NCBI GenBank assembly: GCA_020633995.1 | Contig: JACKCO010000004.1 | Coordinates: 372,001 to 436,000 of the forward strand | Direction: 5' to 3' | Source of the DNA: Campylobacterota bacterium | Lineage (GTDB): Bacteria; Babelota; Babeliae; Babelales; RVW-14 | DNA: 64,000 bases | Part shown: positions 41,171 to 50,599 of the stretch, piece by piece | How the letters are laid out: each line of letters opens with the position of its first letter | How positions within the stretch are numbered: the stretch's first letter is position 1 | Notes under the pieces: model-generated | Told to the model about the DNA's origin: nothing | What the model saw: the letters and a program-made list of their open reading frames with translations, nothing else | Database searches by the model: none | Made by a program: the position numbers and the translations under genes

Positions 41171-42604
41171 TTAATATGCTTTTGCGACAAATACATCGGT
41201 TGTGCTTGCGTTGGAGCAGGCAAAGCAGTCTTTATGAGTTCCATTGTTTACCAGGCAGCGGATAGTTGCTTTGTAAGCTTTTGCTTCTTTCTCGCATGCA
41301 GCGCTGCCACACCAGCCAGTCTGATACATTCCCTGCTCTTGCTCAAGCTTCGGGCCAAATTCTGTTAGTTTGTCCCCATGGTGCAGCTGTTTTTCGATGC
41401 GTTCTTTTGCCTGTGCAAAGAGTTGCTTTTGAATAAGCTCAAGAAGCTGTGTTGTTTGGCTGACGAGCATGTCTGTGCTGACAAACTGTTTTTTCTTTGT
41501 TTTATCATGCTCTGCGCGGTTAACCAAGACCGCTTGATCTTTTTCAAGATCTTTAGGGCCAACTTCAATTCGTACTGGAACTCCTTTAAGTTCCCATGCA
41601 TAAAATTTTGCGCCAGGAGATGTTTGTGTGTCCAGATCAAGTTCAGCGCGAATATTGTGCTCATCAAGCATCAACTTAATTTTTTTACACTGCTGTTCTA
41701 CGGCTTCTCGTTGATCGTCTTTTTTGTAAATCGGAATAATAATTGCCTGGATTGGAGCGATTCGTGGAGGCATAAGCAAGCCAAATTCGTCGCCGTGCGT
41801 CATAAGCAAGGCCCCAATACTGCGTGTGGTCATGCCCCAACTTGTGCAAAACGGTGTTTTAAGTGACCCATCATCATCTTGATATTGTACGCCAAATGAT
41901 GCTGGAAAGCTTTGTGAAAGCATATGTGAGGTACACATTTGTAGCGCCTTACCATCCTGCATGAGTCCTTCAATGGTATAGGTTGTGTCGGCTCCCGCAA
42001 AACGTTCGCTTTCTGATTTTTCACCGGCAAAAACTGGTATTGCCAGCATTTCCTCATACAGCTGCTTGTAAATATTGAGTGCCTGGAGAGCCATCTCACG
42101 CGCTTCTTCTTGAGTACGATGGGCAGTGTGTCCTTCTTGCCACAAAAACTCAAGGCTTCGGACAAATGGACGTGTGCGCATTTCCCAGCGGACAACGTTG
42201 GCCCATTGGTTTACTTTGAGCGGTAAATCTCGCCATGATTTAATCCAGCGCTCAAACATGTGGTAAATAATGGTTTCAGAGGTTGGTCGTACCACGAAAG
42301 GTTCTTCAAGCTCCTTACCTCCACCAATGGTGACAACAGCAAGCTCTGGCGAAAAACCCTCAATATGTTTTGCTTCACGTTTTATAAATGACTCTGGAAT
42401 GAGCAATGGAAAATAAGCGTTTTTGGTACCGGTTGCTTTTATTTGAGCATCAAGCTCTTTTTGGATTTCTTCCCAGATAGCATATCCGTAGGGGCGAAAC
42501 ACAAAACACCCTCTGGTTGGACTTTCATCAATAAGTTCAGCCTGAACAATAACGTCCTGATACCATTGTGCAAAATTTGTTTTAATATCGGCTAGCTTTT
42601 CCAT
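41171..42604 (-). CDS. proS: Prolyl-tRNA synthetase, archaeal/eukaryotic-like (type 3)
   Basis: Class II synthetase for tRNA-Pro, 477 residues. Motif 2 is in VVRWEMRTRPFVRSLEFLWQEGHTAH and motif 3 in GMTTRSIGALLMTHGDEFGLLMPPRIAP. It lacks the large editing insertion of E. coli-type ProRS and has the C-terminal extension with cysteines ending in Tyr (VFVAKAY), as in the archaeal/eukaryotic-type enzyme also found in some bacteria such as Mycoplasma. It is the first gene of a leftward pair with the Xer recombinase and is divergent from gmk. Confidence 0.94.
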   Translation of the reverse strand: MEKLADIKTNFAQWYQDVIVQAELIDESPTRGCFVFRPYGYAIWEEIQKELDAQIKATGTKNAYFPLLIPESFIKREAKHIEGFSPELAVVTIGGGKELEEPFVVRPTSETIIYHMFERWIKSWRDLPLKVNQWANVVRWEMRTRPFVRSLEFLWQEGHTAHRTQEEAREMALQALNIYKQLYEEMLAIPVFAGEKSESERFAGADTTYTIEGLMQDGKALQMCTSHMLSQSFPASFGVQYQDDDGSLKTPFCTSWGMTTRSIGALLMTHGDEFGLLMPPRIAPIQAIIIPIYKKDDQREAVEQQCKKIKLMLDEHNIRAELDLDTQTSPGAKFYAWELKGVPVRIEVGPKDLEKDQAVLVNRAEHDKTKKKQFVSTDMLVSQTTQLLELIQKQLFAQAKERIEKQLHHGDKLTEFGPKLEQEQGMYQTGWCGSAACEKEAKAYKATIRCLVNNGTHKDCFACSNASTTDVFVAKAY

Positions 42605-42728
42605 AGTGTTTCGCCTCTATAAGGGTTTTACTGGTTATCTATTCTTGCAATAGAACTGATAGTTTAACATAATAAAACACAATGTCATTTACAGCATGTG
42701 CATAAAGGATATAAATAGAGGGAAAATA

Positions 42729-43307
42729 ATGAATAACGGCAAACTTTTTGTTATAGCTGCACCATCGGGTGCTGGCAAAACAACGGTAGCACGTGGGGTG
42801 GTTGATAAACTTGCAGTAGAATTGCCTATTGAAAAAGTAGTTACGTACACTTCTCGGCCAATGGGGCCAGGAGAAATTGAGGGTTATGATTATTACTTTT
42901 TGTCGCCCGTTGAATTTAAGCGTAAAATTAATGAGGGATTTTTTTTGGAAACGACTCAATACGCTGGCCATTACTATGGCTCTCCGCGTTCGATTATTAA
43001 CGGGATGGCTACGGGGAATGTGTATGTAATGGTGACAGATCTGGCTGGGGTTCACACACTTAAACGATTGATTCCTGAAGCGGTTATGATTGGCCTATAT
43101 GTTTCAGACTCTACAGCACTTAGAGATCGGCTAACAAAGCGTGGTCGCGAGTACGGTCAAGCTCTTGAGCAACGAATTGCTTTTGCAGCTGAAGAAATGA
43201 AGCAACTGGCGCAGGATGAAACCTTTGAGTATCGTGTTAGAAATGATGTTTTAGATGAAGCAATTCAAGAGATAAAAAATATTATCCGACACAAAATGAA
43301 AAATTGA
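42729..43307 (+). CDS. gmk: Guanylate kinase
   Basis: Converts GMP to GDP. 192 residues from the ATG at 42729 (MNNGKLFVIAAPSGAGKTTV), with GAGGG six bases upstream. The frame is open to 42696, but that adds residues before the universally N-terminal P-loop region. Signatures: P-loop APSGAGKT, GMP-binding TYTSRPMGPGEIEGYDYYF and GHYYGSPRS, and the C-terminal RVRNDVLDEAIQEI. A clear terminator follows at 43336-43372. No rpoZ follows, unlike in many bacteria. Confidence 0.95.
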   Translation: MNNGKLFVIAAPSGAGKTTVARGVVDKLAVELPIEKVVTYTSRPMGPGEIEGYDYYFLSPVEFKRKINEGFFLETTQYAGHYYGSPRSIINGMATGNVYVMVTDLAGVHTLKRLIPEAVMIGLYVSDSTALRDRLTKRGREYGQALEQRIAFAAEEMKQLAQDETFEYRVRNDVLDEAIQEIKNIIRHKMKN

Positions 43308-43335
43308 AAGTTTTTGTAACGCACACCCTCACCTT

Positions 43336-43372
43336 GAAGACGGGTTTATAGATTTTAAAGCGTCTTCTTTTT
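43336..43372 (+). terminator. gmk terminator
   Basis: Seven-bp stem GAAGACG (43336-43342) and CGTCTTC (43361-43367) with an 18-base loop, followed by five T. Confidence 0.65.
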
Positions 43373-43407
43373 GATGTTGATAAAAATTATCAGACACACT
43401 ATGAGGT

Positions 43408-44049
43408 TCAGCAGGTTTCTATATAATTTGATATGATCGACCAGCAGGTATAAAGAGCCAGTATTGCTCCCGTATAGCCAAGTTTGGTCAGGATGCTACG
43501 AAATTTTAGTTCAAGATTGAGGTGAATCTTGTCCATAATTCGCACGAGGGCTTGAACCACCTTGCATACCCCCTTGTAGCGTATGGAACTCTGCTTATCA
43601 AAGCCATTTTGATTGTACAGCACCAATCTTCTGGCTGAGTCCAACTCAACCTTGAACCCATAGTTTTGAGCAATTTGGCTTATAGTTTGATTAAAAAAAT
43701 CTGCCAACTCTTGATGTATTTGATACAAGTGCCACGCAGTACAAGGCGTTAGTCCCGTACCACTCCATAGTGTATAAAATGCTGCTATTGCATGATCGCA
43801 GCGTTTGCCCAGATTGGTCAGTACAGCCCTGGCTTCTCCATTTGCATTGAATATATCTTGAAACAACACACCGTACAGTAGACGGCCACTGGGATCATTA
43901 TCTTTATTAAGTTTTTGCATTTCTTGGCCAACATGCACCAAAATTGCAAGCAAACCGTCTTTTGCTTGATCAAGTGAGCGTTCTTCTCCTTGACCACACA
44001 AAGAGCTTGCCAAACATAAAATAAGCAGCCCCCACACGTAATTATTCAT
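43408..44049 (-). CDS. Exported protein with C-terminal hydrophobic helix, unknown
   Basis: 213 residues from the ATG at 44049, which follows GGGGAGGG; the longer frame to 44091 would put a charged segment before the signal peptide. The signal peptide is MNNYVWGLLILCLASSLCGQG. A helical mature domain contains GTGLTPCTAWHLYQIHQELADFF and several Cys. A hydrophobic C-terminal helix (LGYTGAILALYTCWSIISNY) probably anchors it. No family recognised. The signal-helices-tail-anchor layout recurs in the exported protein encoded at 58790. It lies downstream of the LptF/G-like gene in the same direction. Confidence 0.62.
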   Translation of the reverse strand: MNNYVWGLLILCLASSLCGQGEERSLDQAKDGLLAILVHVGQEMQKLNKDNDPSGRLLYGVLFQDIFNANGEARAVLTNLGKRCDHAIAAFYTLWSGTGLTPCTAWHLYQIHQELADFFNQTISQIAQNYGFKVELDSARRLVLYNQNGFDKQSSIRYKGVCKVVQALVRIMDKIHLNLELKFRSILTKLGYTGAILALYTCWSIISNYIETC

Positions 44050-44147
44050 AACCCTCCCCCCCCTTTTTTGTTTTACAAAACTATCATACACCCACCATGT
44101 TTAGTTTTGCAGGCAGGGTAAATTGAAGTCGAGCATTTTGGGGTGAG

Positions 44148-45200
44148 TTAATAAAAACGACGCCTGTACAATACAAGCAGTATTGAGAAAAATAGTAACA
44201 CAGGAATATATAATAAAAAGAAGCTCAATAGATGATTTTTCGAGCACATTTGTGCAATACCAAGATTTGCAAAGTATATGAAATATAAACCACCCGAAAG
44301 CATAATCGAGCGGAGTATGTTGCTATAACCTTGACCCCAGAGCATCATGGCCAAGCAGGCCAAAAGTGGAAAGAACAGTTGCCATAACACCGTTGTGACA
44401 CGTTTATGTAACTCAAACAAAGCTTCTCGACTATGTTTGGCATGCTGAAGCAGTTTAGCCAGCGACGTAAATTTAACATGCCCAAGCTTGCTGTCTTCTT
44501 GAATAGAATCAGACTGAAAGAAACTCTTGAGGTCAAGCCTGCTGTGCCCAAAGTGCACAACGTGTTCTTTACCCGATTGTTGCTGCATCCACGCAGAGCC
44601 ATTATACAACTGAAAAATATTGTCACGCAGTTGACCACGTTGTGCAACAAAAAACTGGGCTCCCCGTTTTTTATGCATAAGTGCAACCATTATCTTTTGC
44701 AGCTCGACATAGCCATTCTCTAAAAACTCTTTTTGAGCAAATGACACCATAAATCCGGGAAATGGTGTATGAATTTTGCCGGGCTCCAGTTTTGCAAGTT
44801 GCTCTTTTGCCGCAATAAGCAAAAACTGCTTCCCCTTGCTATAGCTTTGTGGTCCATACTCAAATACAAGTGGTGCATACAAAACCGCAAGTGTAAGCGA
44901 AAACAGCAGTACGGCCCTATGGAGTGAAGATCTGGCTGCAGACAAAAAATAAATCATTCCATCTTGATTGTACGCAATAATGTTCCCCAAAACATGAGCT
45001 ACGGCAAAGCTTGATGCAAAAGGAAAGGCATAAATCCCAATAAGCGGAAGCATGTACCAACATACCAGAGGAATGGCGCCAAGAAACGGAATAAATTGCA
45101 AACGCAAAAAAACATTACACGAAGTAAAAAAAACAAAACAGACACTTGCAGCCAACAGGAAAAAAGACATAAACCGTTGATAAAAAAAGCGTGCAAGCAT
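44148..45200 (-). CDS. LptF/LptG-family permease (YjgP/YjgQ)
   Basis: 350 residues: three membrane helices at the N-terminus, a beta-rich periplasmic domain (about 120-265), and three C-terminal helices. The transition ELHKRVTTVLWQLFFPLLACLAMMLWG matches the E-(F/L)-x-(R/K)-R...P-x3-L-x2-(A/P) pattern where LptF/G re-enters the membrane. The C-terminus ends in a short basic tail. In Gram-negative bacteria LptFG with LptB extracts lipopolysaccharide from the inner membrane, so the gene suggests an outer membrane with a glycolipid. Only one copy is here and I cannot choose F or G. It begins eight bases after ymdB. Confidence 0.82.
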   Translation of the reverse strand: MLARFFYQRFMSFFLLAASVCFVFFTSCNVFLRLQFIPFLGAIPLVCWYMLPLIGIYAFPFASSFAVAHVLGNIIAYNQDGMIYFLSAARSSLHRAVLLFSLTLAVLYAPLVFEYGPQSYSKGKQFLLIAAKEQLAKLEPGKIHTPFPGFMVSFAQKEFLENGYVELQKIMVALMHKKRGAQFFVAQRGQLRDNIFQLYNGSAWMQQQSGKEHVVHFGHSRLDLKSFFQSDSIQEDSKLGHVKFTSLAKLLQHAKHSREALFELHKRVTTVLWQLFFPLLACLAMMLWGQGYSNILRSIMLSGGLYFIYFANLGIAQMCSKNHLLSFFLLYIPVLLFFSILLVLYRRRFY

Positions 45201-45208
45201 GGCGTTAG

Positions 45209-46036
45209 TTATTTTTTGCTTGTATCAATGACAATGTCATTGTCAACAAGGCGAATTCGCTTCAAGGCTACCGTTTTGCCAGTAGCAGTATCAATATCAA
45301 ACCAAATTCCAGAAAGAACCATGGGGCCCGTGGTCTGAACGGTAAACTGCGAAGCTTTTGGGTGCGAAAGTATTTTAGCCATTACCTGATCATAATTTAC
45401 ACCAATAATAGAATTCAGCGGCCCACATCCACCAAGATCGGTTAGATATCCAGTGCCTTGAGGCAAAATTTGCTCATCAGCCGTTTGAATATGGGTGTGG
45501 GTGCCATACACCGCAGAAACCTTGCCATCAAGGAAAAATCCCATGGCTCGCTTTTCAGATGTTGCTTCAGCATGCATATCAACCAAGATTACATTTGTTT
45601 TGCTGCCTACAAACGTCAACAATGACTCTATGGTTCTAAAGGGACAATCTAAAGAATCTGGAATAAAAACACGCCCATGGACGTTAATAACAGCTACCGT
45701 TGTTTTATTAACGGTAAAAAAAGCATACCCCCTACCAGGACAAGCTGGAGGGTAATTAGCTGGACGCACAATATCATTGCGTTCATTGAGTGCGTTATAA
45801 ACGTTTTTCTGACCCCAAACATGGTTGCCGGTGGTAACCACCGACACGCCATGTTCTTTGAAAAAATCAATAATTTGAGGTGTAATACCGCGACCATTTT
45901 TGGCAGCATTTTCACCATTGACCAGTACCGCATCGACAGCATGCTCTTGCTTTAGCCTATCAATCCACTTTGCAAAAACTTGTTGCCCCGGCAGGCCAAT
46001 AATGTCACCTATGCATAAAATTCGTACTGTACTCAT
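45209..46036 (-). CDS. ymdB: YmdB-family metallophosphoesterase
   Basis: 275 residues, standard length. The two-metal site is complete: Asp11 in CIGDIIG, Glu42 and Asn43 in NGENAAKNG, Asn and His in TTGNHVW, His in VDMHAEATSEK, and YGTHTHIQTAD. Characterised relatives hydrolyse 2',3'-cyclic nucleotides and influence biofilm and RNA-related regulation in Bacillus. It starts nine bases after rny, a conserved neighbour order that supports a role with RNase Y. Confidence 0.92.
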   Translation of the reverse strand: MSTVRILCIGDIIGLPGQQVFAKWIDRLKQEHAVDAVLVNGENAAKNGRGITPQIIDFFKEHGVSVVTTGNHVWGQKNVYNALNERNDIVRPANYPPACPGRGYAFFTVNKTTVAVINVHGRVFIPDSLDCPFRTIESLLTFVGSKTNVILVDMHAEATSEKRAMGFFLDGKVSAVYGTHTHIQTADEQILPQGTGYLTDLGGCGPLNSIIGVNYDQVMAKILSHPKASQFTVQTTGPMVLSGIWFDIDTATGKTVALKRIRLVDNDIVIDTSKK

Positions 46037-46045
46037 CGTTCCTAA

Positions 46046-47605
46046 CTATCGAGCTGCTTGAATAAAGCGTTTTTCGCGAATTACATTTACTTTAATTTCG
46101 CCAGGAAATGCCATTTCTTCTTCTATTTTTTTAGCTAGGTCACGTGAAAGTATTTGCGCCTTCTCATCGTCAAGTGAGTCTTCATTAACAATAACCCTAA
46201 TTTCACGGCCAGCTTGCAACGCGTATGCTTTTTTAACACCATCAAATCCACCAGCGATTTCTTCAAGTTGCTCTAAACGCTTGATGTATGTTGACAACGT
46301 TTCCTTTCGAGCGCCTGGGCGAGATGCCGAAATAGCATCGGCAATGTGCACAATAAATGAGTACACACTGATGGGCGGAACCTCTTCGTGGTGAGCTGCA
46401 ATAGCATTGACCACCAGAGGATCTTCACCATACTCCTTTGCTAAATCTCCACCAATAATAGCGTGAGGTCCCTCTACCTCTGCAGAAACAGCCTTACCAA
46501 TGTCATGCAATAGTCCCCCGCGAGCAGCAAGGTCTGGATCGAGGCCAAGTTCTGTGGCGATCATACGTGAGAAATAGGCAACTTCCTTACAGTGAATTAA
46601 GTTATTTTGTGTGTAGCTGGTTCTGAAATGAAGTTTGCCCAGAAGTTTGACAATCTCTTCATGAACACCACGAAAGCCAAATTCTAGAATTGTTTGATGA
46701 CCAATCTCGAGCACCGTTTGGTCAAGTTCAGCCTCACACTTAGCAACAGTTTCTTCAATTCTTGTTGGGTTAATACGACCATCTTGGATAAGTTTTGTCA
46801 GGGAGCGACGGGCTATCTCTCGCCTGATCGGGTTAAACCCCGAAATGGTAATAATTTCGGGAGTATCACCAATGACAAACTCCATACCCGTTGCCATCTC
46901 AAGAGCCTTAATATTTCTTCCTTCCTTACCAATGATGCGACCCTTCATTTCTTCGTTAGGAAGCTGAATGACACTTGAAGAATGCAATGTGACAGACTCC
47001 GCAAGGTAACGCTGCATAGTTGAAGCAAGTATTGAGGTAGACTTTTCCTTAGCAATTTCTTTGGTTTCCGATTCCACCTTGGCAATCCATTTTTGATTTG
47101 CAAGGCGTACTTCCTTTTCAAGTGATTCAAATAAAATGCGTTTAGCATCGTCTTGCTTGAGGCCACTTAAACGCTCTAACTTGCTCATTAAGTCTTCATA
47201 CAGTTTTTTGACTTTTGTTTCATCAAAACTAAGCCTATCAAGACGCTTTGCAAGATCACGTTCTTTTTGCTGAAGCTCGCGGCGCAACTCATCAATCATC
47301 AACTCGCGTTGATCAAGCAATTGTTCTTTTTTTTGAGATTTATTCTGGATATGTTGGAGCTCCATACGAGCTTTTTTTATCTCTATATCAAATTCACTGC
47401 GCTTACGGTTTATTTCACTTTTGAGTTCGAGAAGTCGTTCTTTGCGTTCTTTTTCAATGTCTTCCTTGGTGTTTTTCATCATTTTTTGTACAGCTGACTT
47501 TGCTCTAACGAGCTGCTGTTTCTTTAAAAAGAAATAAACACCCGTTAATAGGCAGCCCAAAACCGTACCACCTAAAAACAAAAGCGGTTCAAATCCTATA
47601 ATCAT
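46046..47605 (-). CDS. rny: Ribonuclease Y
   Basis: Membrane-anchored endoribonuclease that starts mRNA decay. 519 residues with the full domain order: N-terminal membrane helix (PLLFLGGTVLGCLLTGVYFFL), a long coiled coil (about 35-190), a KH domain with RIIGKEGRNIKALE near 228-241, an HD domain with GGLLHDIGKAV near 367-377, and the C-terminal domain ending VNVIREKRFIQAAR. It is followed by ymdB. RNase Y implies an E. coli RNase E-independent decay pathway. Confidence 0.96.
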   Translation of the reverse strand: MIIGFEPLLFLGGTVLGCLLTGVYFFLKKQQLVRAKSAVQKMMKNTKEDIEKERKERLLELKSEINRKRSEFDIEIKKARMELQHIQNKSQKKEQLLDQRELMIDELRRELQQKERDLAKRLDRLSFDETKVKKLYEDLMSKLERLSGLKQDDAKRILFESLEKEVRLANQKWIAKVESETKEIAKEKSTSILASTMQRYLAESVTLHSSSVIQLPNEEMKGRIIGKEGRNIKALEMATGMEFVIGDTPEIITISGFNPIRREIARRSLTKLIQDGRINPTRIEETVAKCEAELDQTVLEIGHQTILEFGFRGVHEEIVKLLGKLHFRTSYTQNNLIHCKEVAYFSRMIATELGLDPDLAARGGLLHDIGKAVSAEVEGPHAIIGGDLAKEYGEDPLVVNAIAAHHEEVPPISVYSFIVHIADAISASRPGARKETLSTYIKRLEQLEEIAGGFDGVKKAYALQAGREIRVIVNEDSLDDEKAQILSRDLAKKIEEEMAFPGEIKVNVIREKRFIQAAR

Positions 47606-47710
47606 GATTGTTCCCCAATCTGTATTATTTAAAAATCAGAAAAGCAAAAAATTAGATTCTTTGAGGAAGAGAAAAGGAAAAAAGTATAAGAAAGAAGAGC
47701 AAAAAACGGC

Positions 47711-47983
47711 TCAAACGCTAAAATTTTTATCAATCGTAGCAGATAAGCGTTCTAGCTTATTTTCCCACGCATCAAGCTTTTGATTACTTAATTCAAGATC
47801 CGTAGCAAGCTCAAGGGCTACAACAAGCGCAATTTTTTCAGTATCAGGGAGTACCATTTTTTCCATCTTTTCTTTGATCATTTTTTCAACAAGTCGAGCT
47901 GCCCGCTCAATTGTTTCAGCCTCTTGATCAGTAACGATAGAATATGACTTTCCAAGCAATGATATTTTTATCTTTTTACGCAT
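47711..47983 (-). CDS. zapA: Cell division protein ZapA
   Basis: 90 residues. The N-terminal KIKISLLGKSYSIVTDQEAETIERAARLVEKMI is the typical ZapA fold, and the C-terminal half is a coiled coil (VALELATDLELSNQKLDAWENKLERLSATID). ZapA bundles FtsZ filaments at midcell. It lies ten bases after a small coiled-coil gene that may be its ZapB-like partner. Confidence 0.85.
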   Translation of the reverse strand: MRKKIKISLLGKSYSIVTDQEAETIERAARLVEKMIKEKMEKMVLPDTEKIALVVALELATDLELSNQKLDAWENKLERLSATIDKNFSV

Positions 47984-47993
47984 AACAAAACCA

Positions 47994-48239
47994 TTATTCT
48001 AGACTTTCGAGAGAATCAATTGTCGAAAGTAATTCTTCTATGGTCGTAATAATTGTAGCTTTTTCTTGAGTTAGCTCTTTATTTGTCGTAACTTCTTTCA
48101 TTAATGAAGCTTCAAGCTGGCAATATTGCTCCTGCAATTGCTTATGCTGCTGGCTGAGCCCATCGTAACGCATCTGAAGCTCTTCTTTTTGTTGAATGAG
48201 TCGAAGAACCTTCTGTTCAAGCTCTTCTAAATACTTCAT
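47994..48239 (-). CDS. Small coiled-coil protein, ZapB-like
   Basis: 81 residues from MKYLEELEQKVLRLIQQKEELQ; AAGGA lies five bases before this ATG, and the open frame to 48257 has no better site. The whole protein is one coiled coil, like ZapB, and it precedes zapA. ZapB links ZapA and FtsZ to the nucleoid in gammaproteobacteria. Sequence alone cannot prove orthology because short coiled coils look alike. Confidence 0.6.
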   Translation of the reverse strand: MKYLEELEQKVLRLIQQKEELQMRYDGLSQQHKQLQEQYCQLEASLMKEVTTNKELTQEKATIITTIEELLSTIDSLESLE

Positions 48240-48331
48240 TCTCTTCCTTTTCCACAAAGAAATATTTGTGCTTTTTATGTTTTATTCTAAAAAGAGCCTA
48301 GCGCTTTCCCAAAGGGAATTGCAATACATTT

Positions 48332-48679
48332 TTATTTTTTTGCAATCTGCACTAGTTCAACAAACGCCTTTGGTTCAAAAATTGCCAACTGGCTAAGCAT
48401 CTTTCGATTAAGCTCAATATTAGAGCTTTTCAGTCCATGCATGAAGCTACTATAGGAGGTTTCGTTTTGTTTGCAAGCCGCACCGATTCTGGTAATAAAC
48501 AGTGAACGCATGTCACGCTTTTTTAGTTTACGGCCGATATAGGCAAAGCGCATCGCGCGGAGCAATGTTTCTTTTGCACGTTTAAAAATATTTTTACGCT
48601 GACCCCAGAAACCTTTTGCTTGCTTGAGGAGGCGTTTATGTCTTTTTCTGGTTACAACGCCGCGTTTAACTCTACTCAT
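48332..48679 (-). CDS. rplT: Large ribosomal subunit protein bL20
   Basis: 115 residues, highly basic N-terminal arm (MSRVKRGVVTRKRHKRLLKQAKGF) followed by the typical helical domain with RDMRSLFITRIGAAC and the C-terminal LAIFEPKAFVELVQIAKK. It lies after rpmI and infC in the standard infC-rpmI-rplT order. bL20 often represses this operon by binding a leader; no such leader is obvious here because infC follows recA almost directly. Confidence 0.96.
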   Translation of the reverse strand: MSRVKRGVVTRKRHKRLLKQAKGFWGQRKNIFKRAKETLLRAMRFAYIGRKLKKRDMRSLFITRIGAACKQNETSYSSFMHGLKSSNIELNRKMLSQLAIFEPKAFVELVQIAKK

Positions 48680-48715
48680 TATTTAAAACCTCGTTTCTAT
48701 AAAATTATTAATCAA

Positions 48716-48910
48716 TTAATATGGCATTAAAATTAAAATATTTTTGCGCTGTTGTCCTTCAACATAAGAAGCACAACGTAACTCACGCACTTGCTTTGGG
48801 GATTTCGCCCATGCATGGTGCCTTCTGTAAGCACTTGTTTTTTTCACTTTACCATTACGGTTTTTTTTGAAACGCTTTTTACATGCAGCGTGTGTTTTCA
48901 TCTTTGGCAT
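48716..48910 (-). CDS. rpmI: Large ribosomal subunit protein bL35
   Basis: 64 residues: MPKMKTHAACKKRFKKNRNG, the classic start of bL35, then a basic body ending ILILMPY. It sits between infC and rplT as in most bacteria. Confidence 0.95.
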   Translation of the reverse strand: MPKMKTHAACKKRFKKNRNGKVKKTSAYRRHHAWAKSPKQVRELRCASYVEGQQRKNILILMPY

Positions 48911-48966
48911 AAATATATCCCGTACAATTATCTTAAATTACTTAAATAACATTAATATTTTAAAGC

Positions 48967-49515
48967 TTACTTTATTGCAAATATTTTTGACCAATACATA
49001 TGGCTTCTACTATCTTTTTCTTCTTGCAATGAACCAAGATCCATCTTCTTTATATCTTCAGCTATTCGATCAAAAAAGCGTGGTCCCAGGTCATTCATCA
49101 TAGTGACCTCACGACCTTTAAACTGCAAGGTAAACTTAACTTTCTTTCCATCACGAAAGAATTCTGAAGCCTTGCGTAGTTTCGTCTGATAGTCACCATC
49201 GCCAATGTTTGGTCGCATCTTAATTTCTTTAATATGAATAACTTTATGGTGTTTTTTGGCATCATGCATTTGTTTTTTCTTGATGTACAAGAATTTCCCA
49301 AAATCCATGAATTTCGTTACAGGAACATTATCCTTAGTACCAACCTGAACTAAATCCATTCCCACATCCTGAGCTTGATGATATGCCTGAGATGTTGGGA
49401 TGGTTCCCAAGTTTTGCCCTTCATGATCAATCACAATGACCTCACGGGCCTTGATTTGGTCATTTACAAAATATTTACTTGCCAGGTTACCTTCTTTTTT
49501 CTTATTGTTCACCAT
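48967..49515 (-). CDS. infC: Translation initiation factor IF-3
   Basis: 182 residues. The N-terminal domain (YFVNDQIKAREVIVIDHEGQNLGTI) and C-terminal domain (KEIKMRPNIGDGDYQTKLRKASEFFRDGKKVKFTLQFKGRE) are typical. I chose the ATG at 49515, five bases after AAGG. The GTG at 49521 sits on top of that site, so it would not be used. An ATG start means IF-3 lacks the rare AUU codon used for autoregulation in many bacteria. It starts seven bases after the recA stop codon. Confidence 0.94.
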   Translation of the reverse strand: MVNNKKKEGNLASKYFVNDQIKAREVIVIDHEGQNLGTIPTSQAYHQAQDVGMDLVQVGTKDNVPVTKFMDFGKFLYIKKKQMHDAKKHHKVIHIKEIKMRPNIGDGDYQTKLRKASEFFRDGKKVKFTLQFKGREVTMMNDLGPRFFDRIAEDIKKMDLGSLQEEKDSRSHMYWSKIFAIK

Positions 49516-49522
49516 GAACACC

Positions 49523-50581
49523 TTAGCTCTTCTCTTTCATTTTCTCTTTGACTTGATTGAAAATTTCCTGATAAAGTTTTTTATCTTCTTCTAATCTCTT
49601 GTGACAGTTATCTCGGCCTTGACCAAGCTTTTCGTCACCTAGGGTAAACCATGCACCAGATTGCTTGATGATGCCATGCTCTATTGCTGCATCTAGTAGG
49701 CTTAACTCTTGACTGATACCTTTACCAAAGATCAAATCTACCTCTATACGCTTGAATGGCGGAGCAAGCTTGTTTTTTACAACTTTAATTAATACCCTGT
49801 TGCCAAAATGCTTGTCATTCTTTTTGAGAGCGCCAATTCGACGTACATCAAGTCTTAATGATGCATAAAATTTAAGCGCATTACCACCTGTTGTTGTCTC
49901 TTTATCCCCAAAAGGCATAGCATTAATTTTACTACGCACTTGGTTAATGAAAACTAAACAGGCACGTGACTTACTCACAATAGCGGTTAATTTCCTCAAG
50001 GCCTGCGACATTAGGCGAGCCTGTAGGCCAACATGGTGGTCACCCATATCACCCTCGAGTTCAGCTTTAGGAACAAGCGCCGCCACAGAATCAACTACAA
50101 CTAGATCAACAGCATTGGAGCGAACCAGCATTTCTGCAATATCAAGAGCCTGCTCACCATAGTCAGGTTGAGAGATAATTAAGTTATTTATGTCAATTCC
50201 AACACGCTCAGCGTAGGTTGGATCCATAGCGTGTTCTGCATCAATAAATGCACACACACCTCCTGCCAGTTGTGCTTGCGCAATAACATGCAAAGTCAGC
50301 GTGGTTTTACCTGATGCTTCAGGCCCAAAAATTTCAACAACTCTACCACGCGGTAAGCCACCCACGCCAAGAGCATCATCAACAAGGATCGACCCCGTCG
50401 AGATAGTTTCAACATTCAGGTTGGGCTTTTGACCCAAAAGCATAACCGACCCTTTTCCGCACTGCTTATCAATTTGTTCAAAAGTGCTTTTCAGGGCTTT
50501 GGCTCGTTCCTCACTCAAAGCAGGAATAATACCATCTTTTGGCTGAGTATCTTTTTTTGTTGTTGCTGTATTTGCTGCCAT
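49523..50581 (-). CDS. recA: Recombinase RecA
   Basis: 352 residues. Walker A GPEASGKTT, the MAW-type EHAMDPTYAERVG, Walker B LVVVDSVAALVP, the L1 and L2 loops (GDHHVGLQARLMSQALRKL and INQVRSKI...GGNALKFYAS) are all as expected. No intein. recA lies between the ppiD-like gene (18 bases upstream) and infC, an arrangement that puts it with translation genes. No LexA-type box was noticed in the short upstream gap. Confidence 0.97.
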   Translation of the reverse strand: MAANTATTKKDTQPKDGIIPALSEERAKALKSTFEQIDKQCGKGSVMLLGQKPNLNVETISTGSILVDDALGVGGLPRGRVVEIFGPEASGKTTLTLHVIAQAQLAGGVCAFIDAEHAMDPTYAERVGIDINNLIISQPDYGEQALDIAEMLVRSNAVDLVVVDSVAALVPKAELEGDMGDHHVGLQARLMSQALRKLTAIVSKSRACLVFINQVRSKINAMPFGDKETTTGGNALKFYASLRLDVRRIGALKKNDKHFGNRVLIKVVKNKLAPPFKRIEVDLIFGKGISQELSLLDAAIEHGIIKQSGAWFTLGDEKLGQGRDNCHKRLEEDKKLYQEIFNQVKEKMKEKS

Positions 50582-50599
50582 AAAATAGCTTTCTCTTTT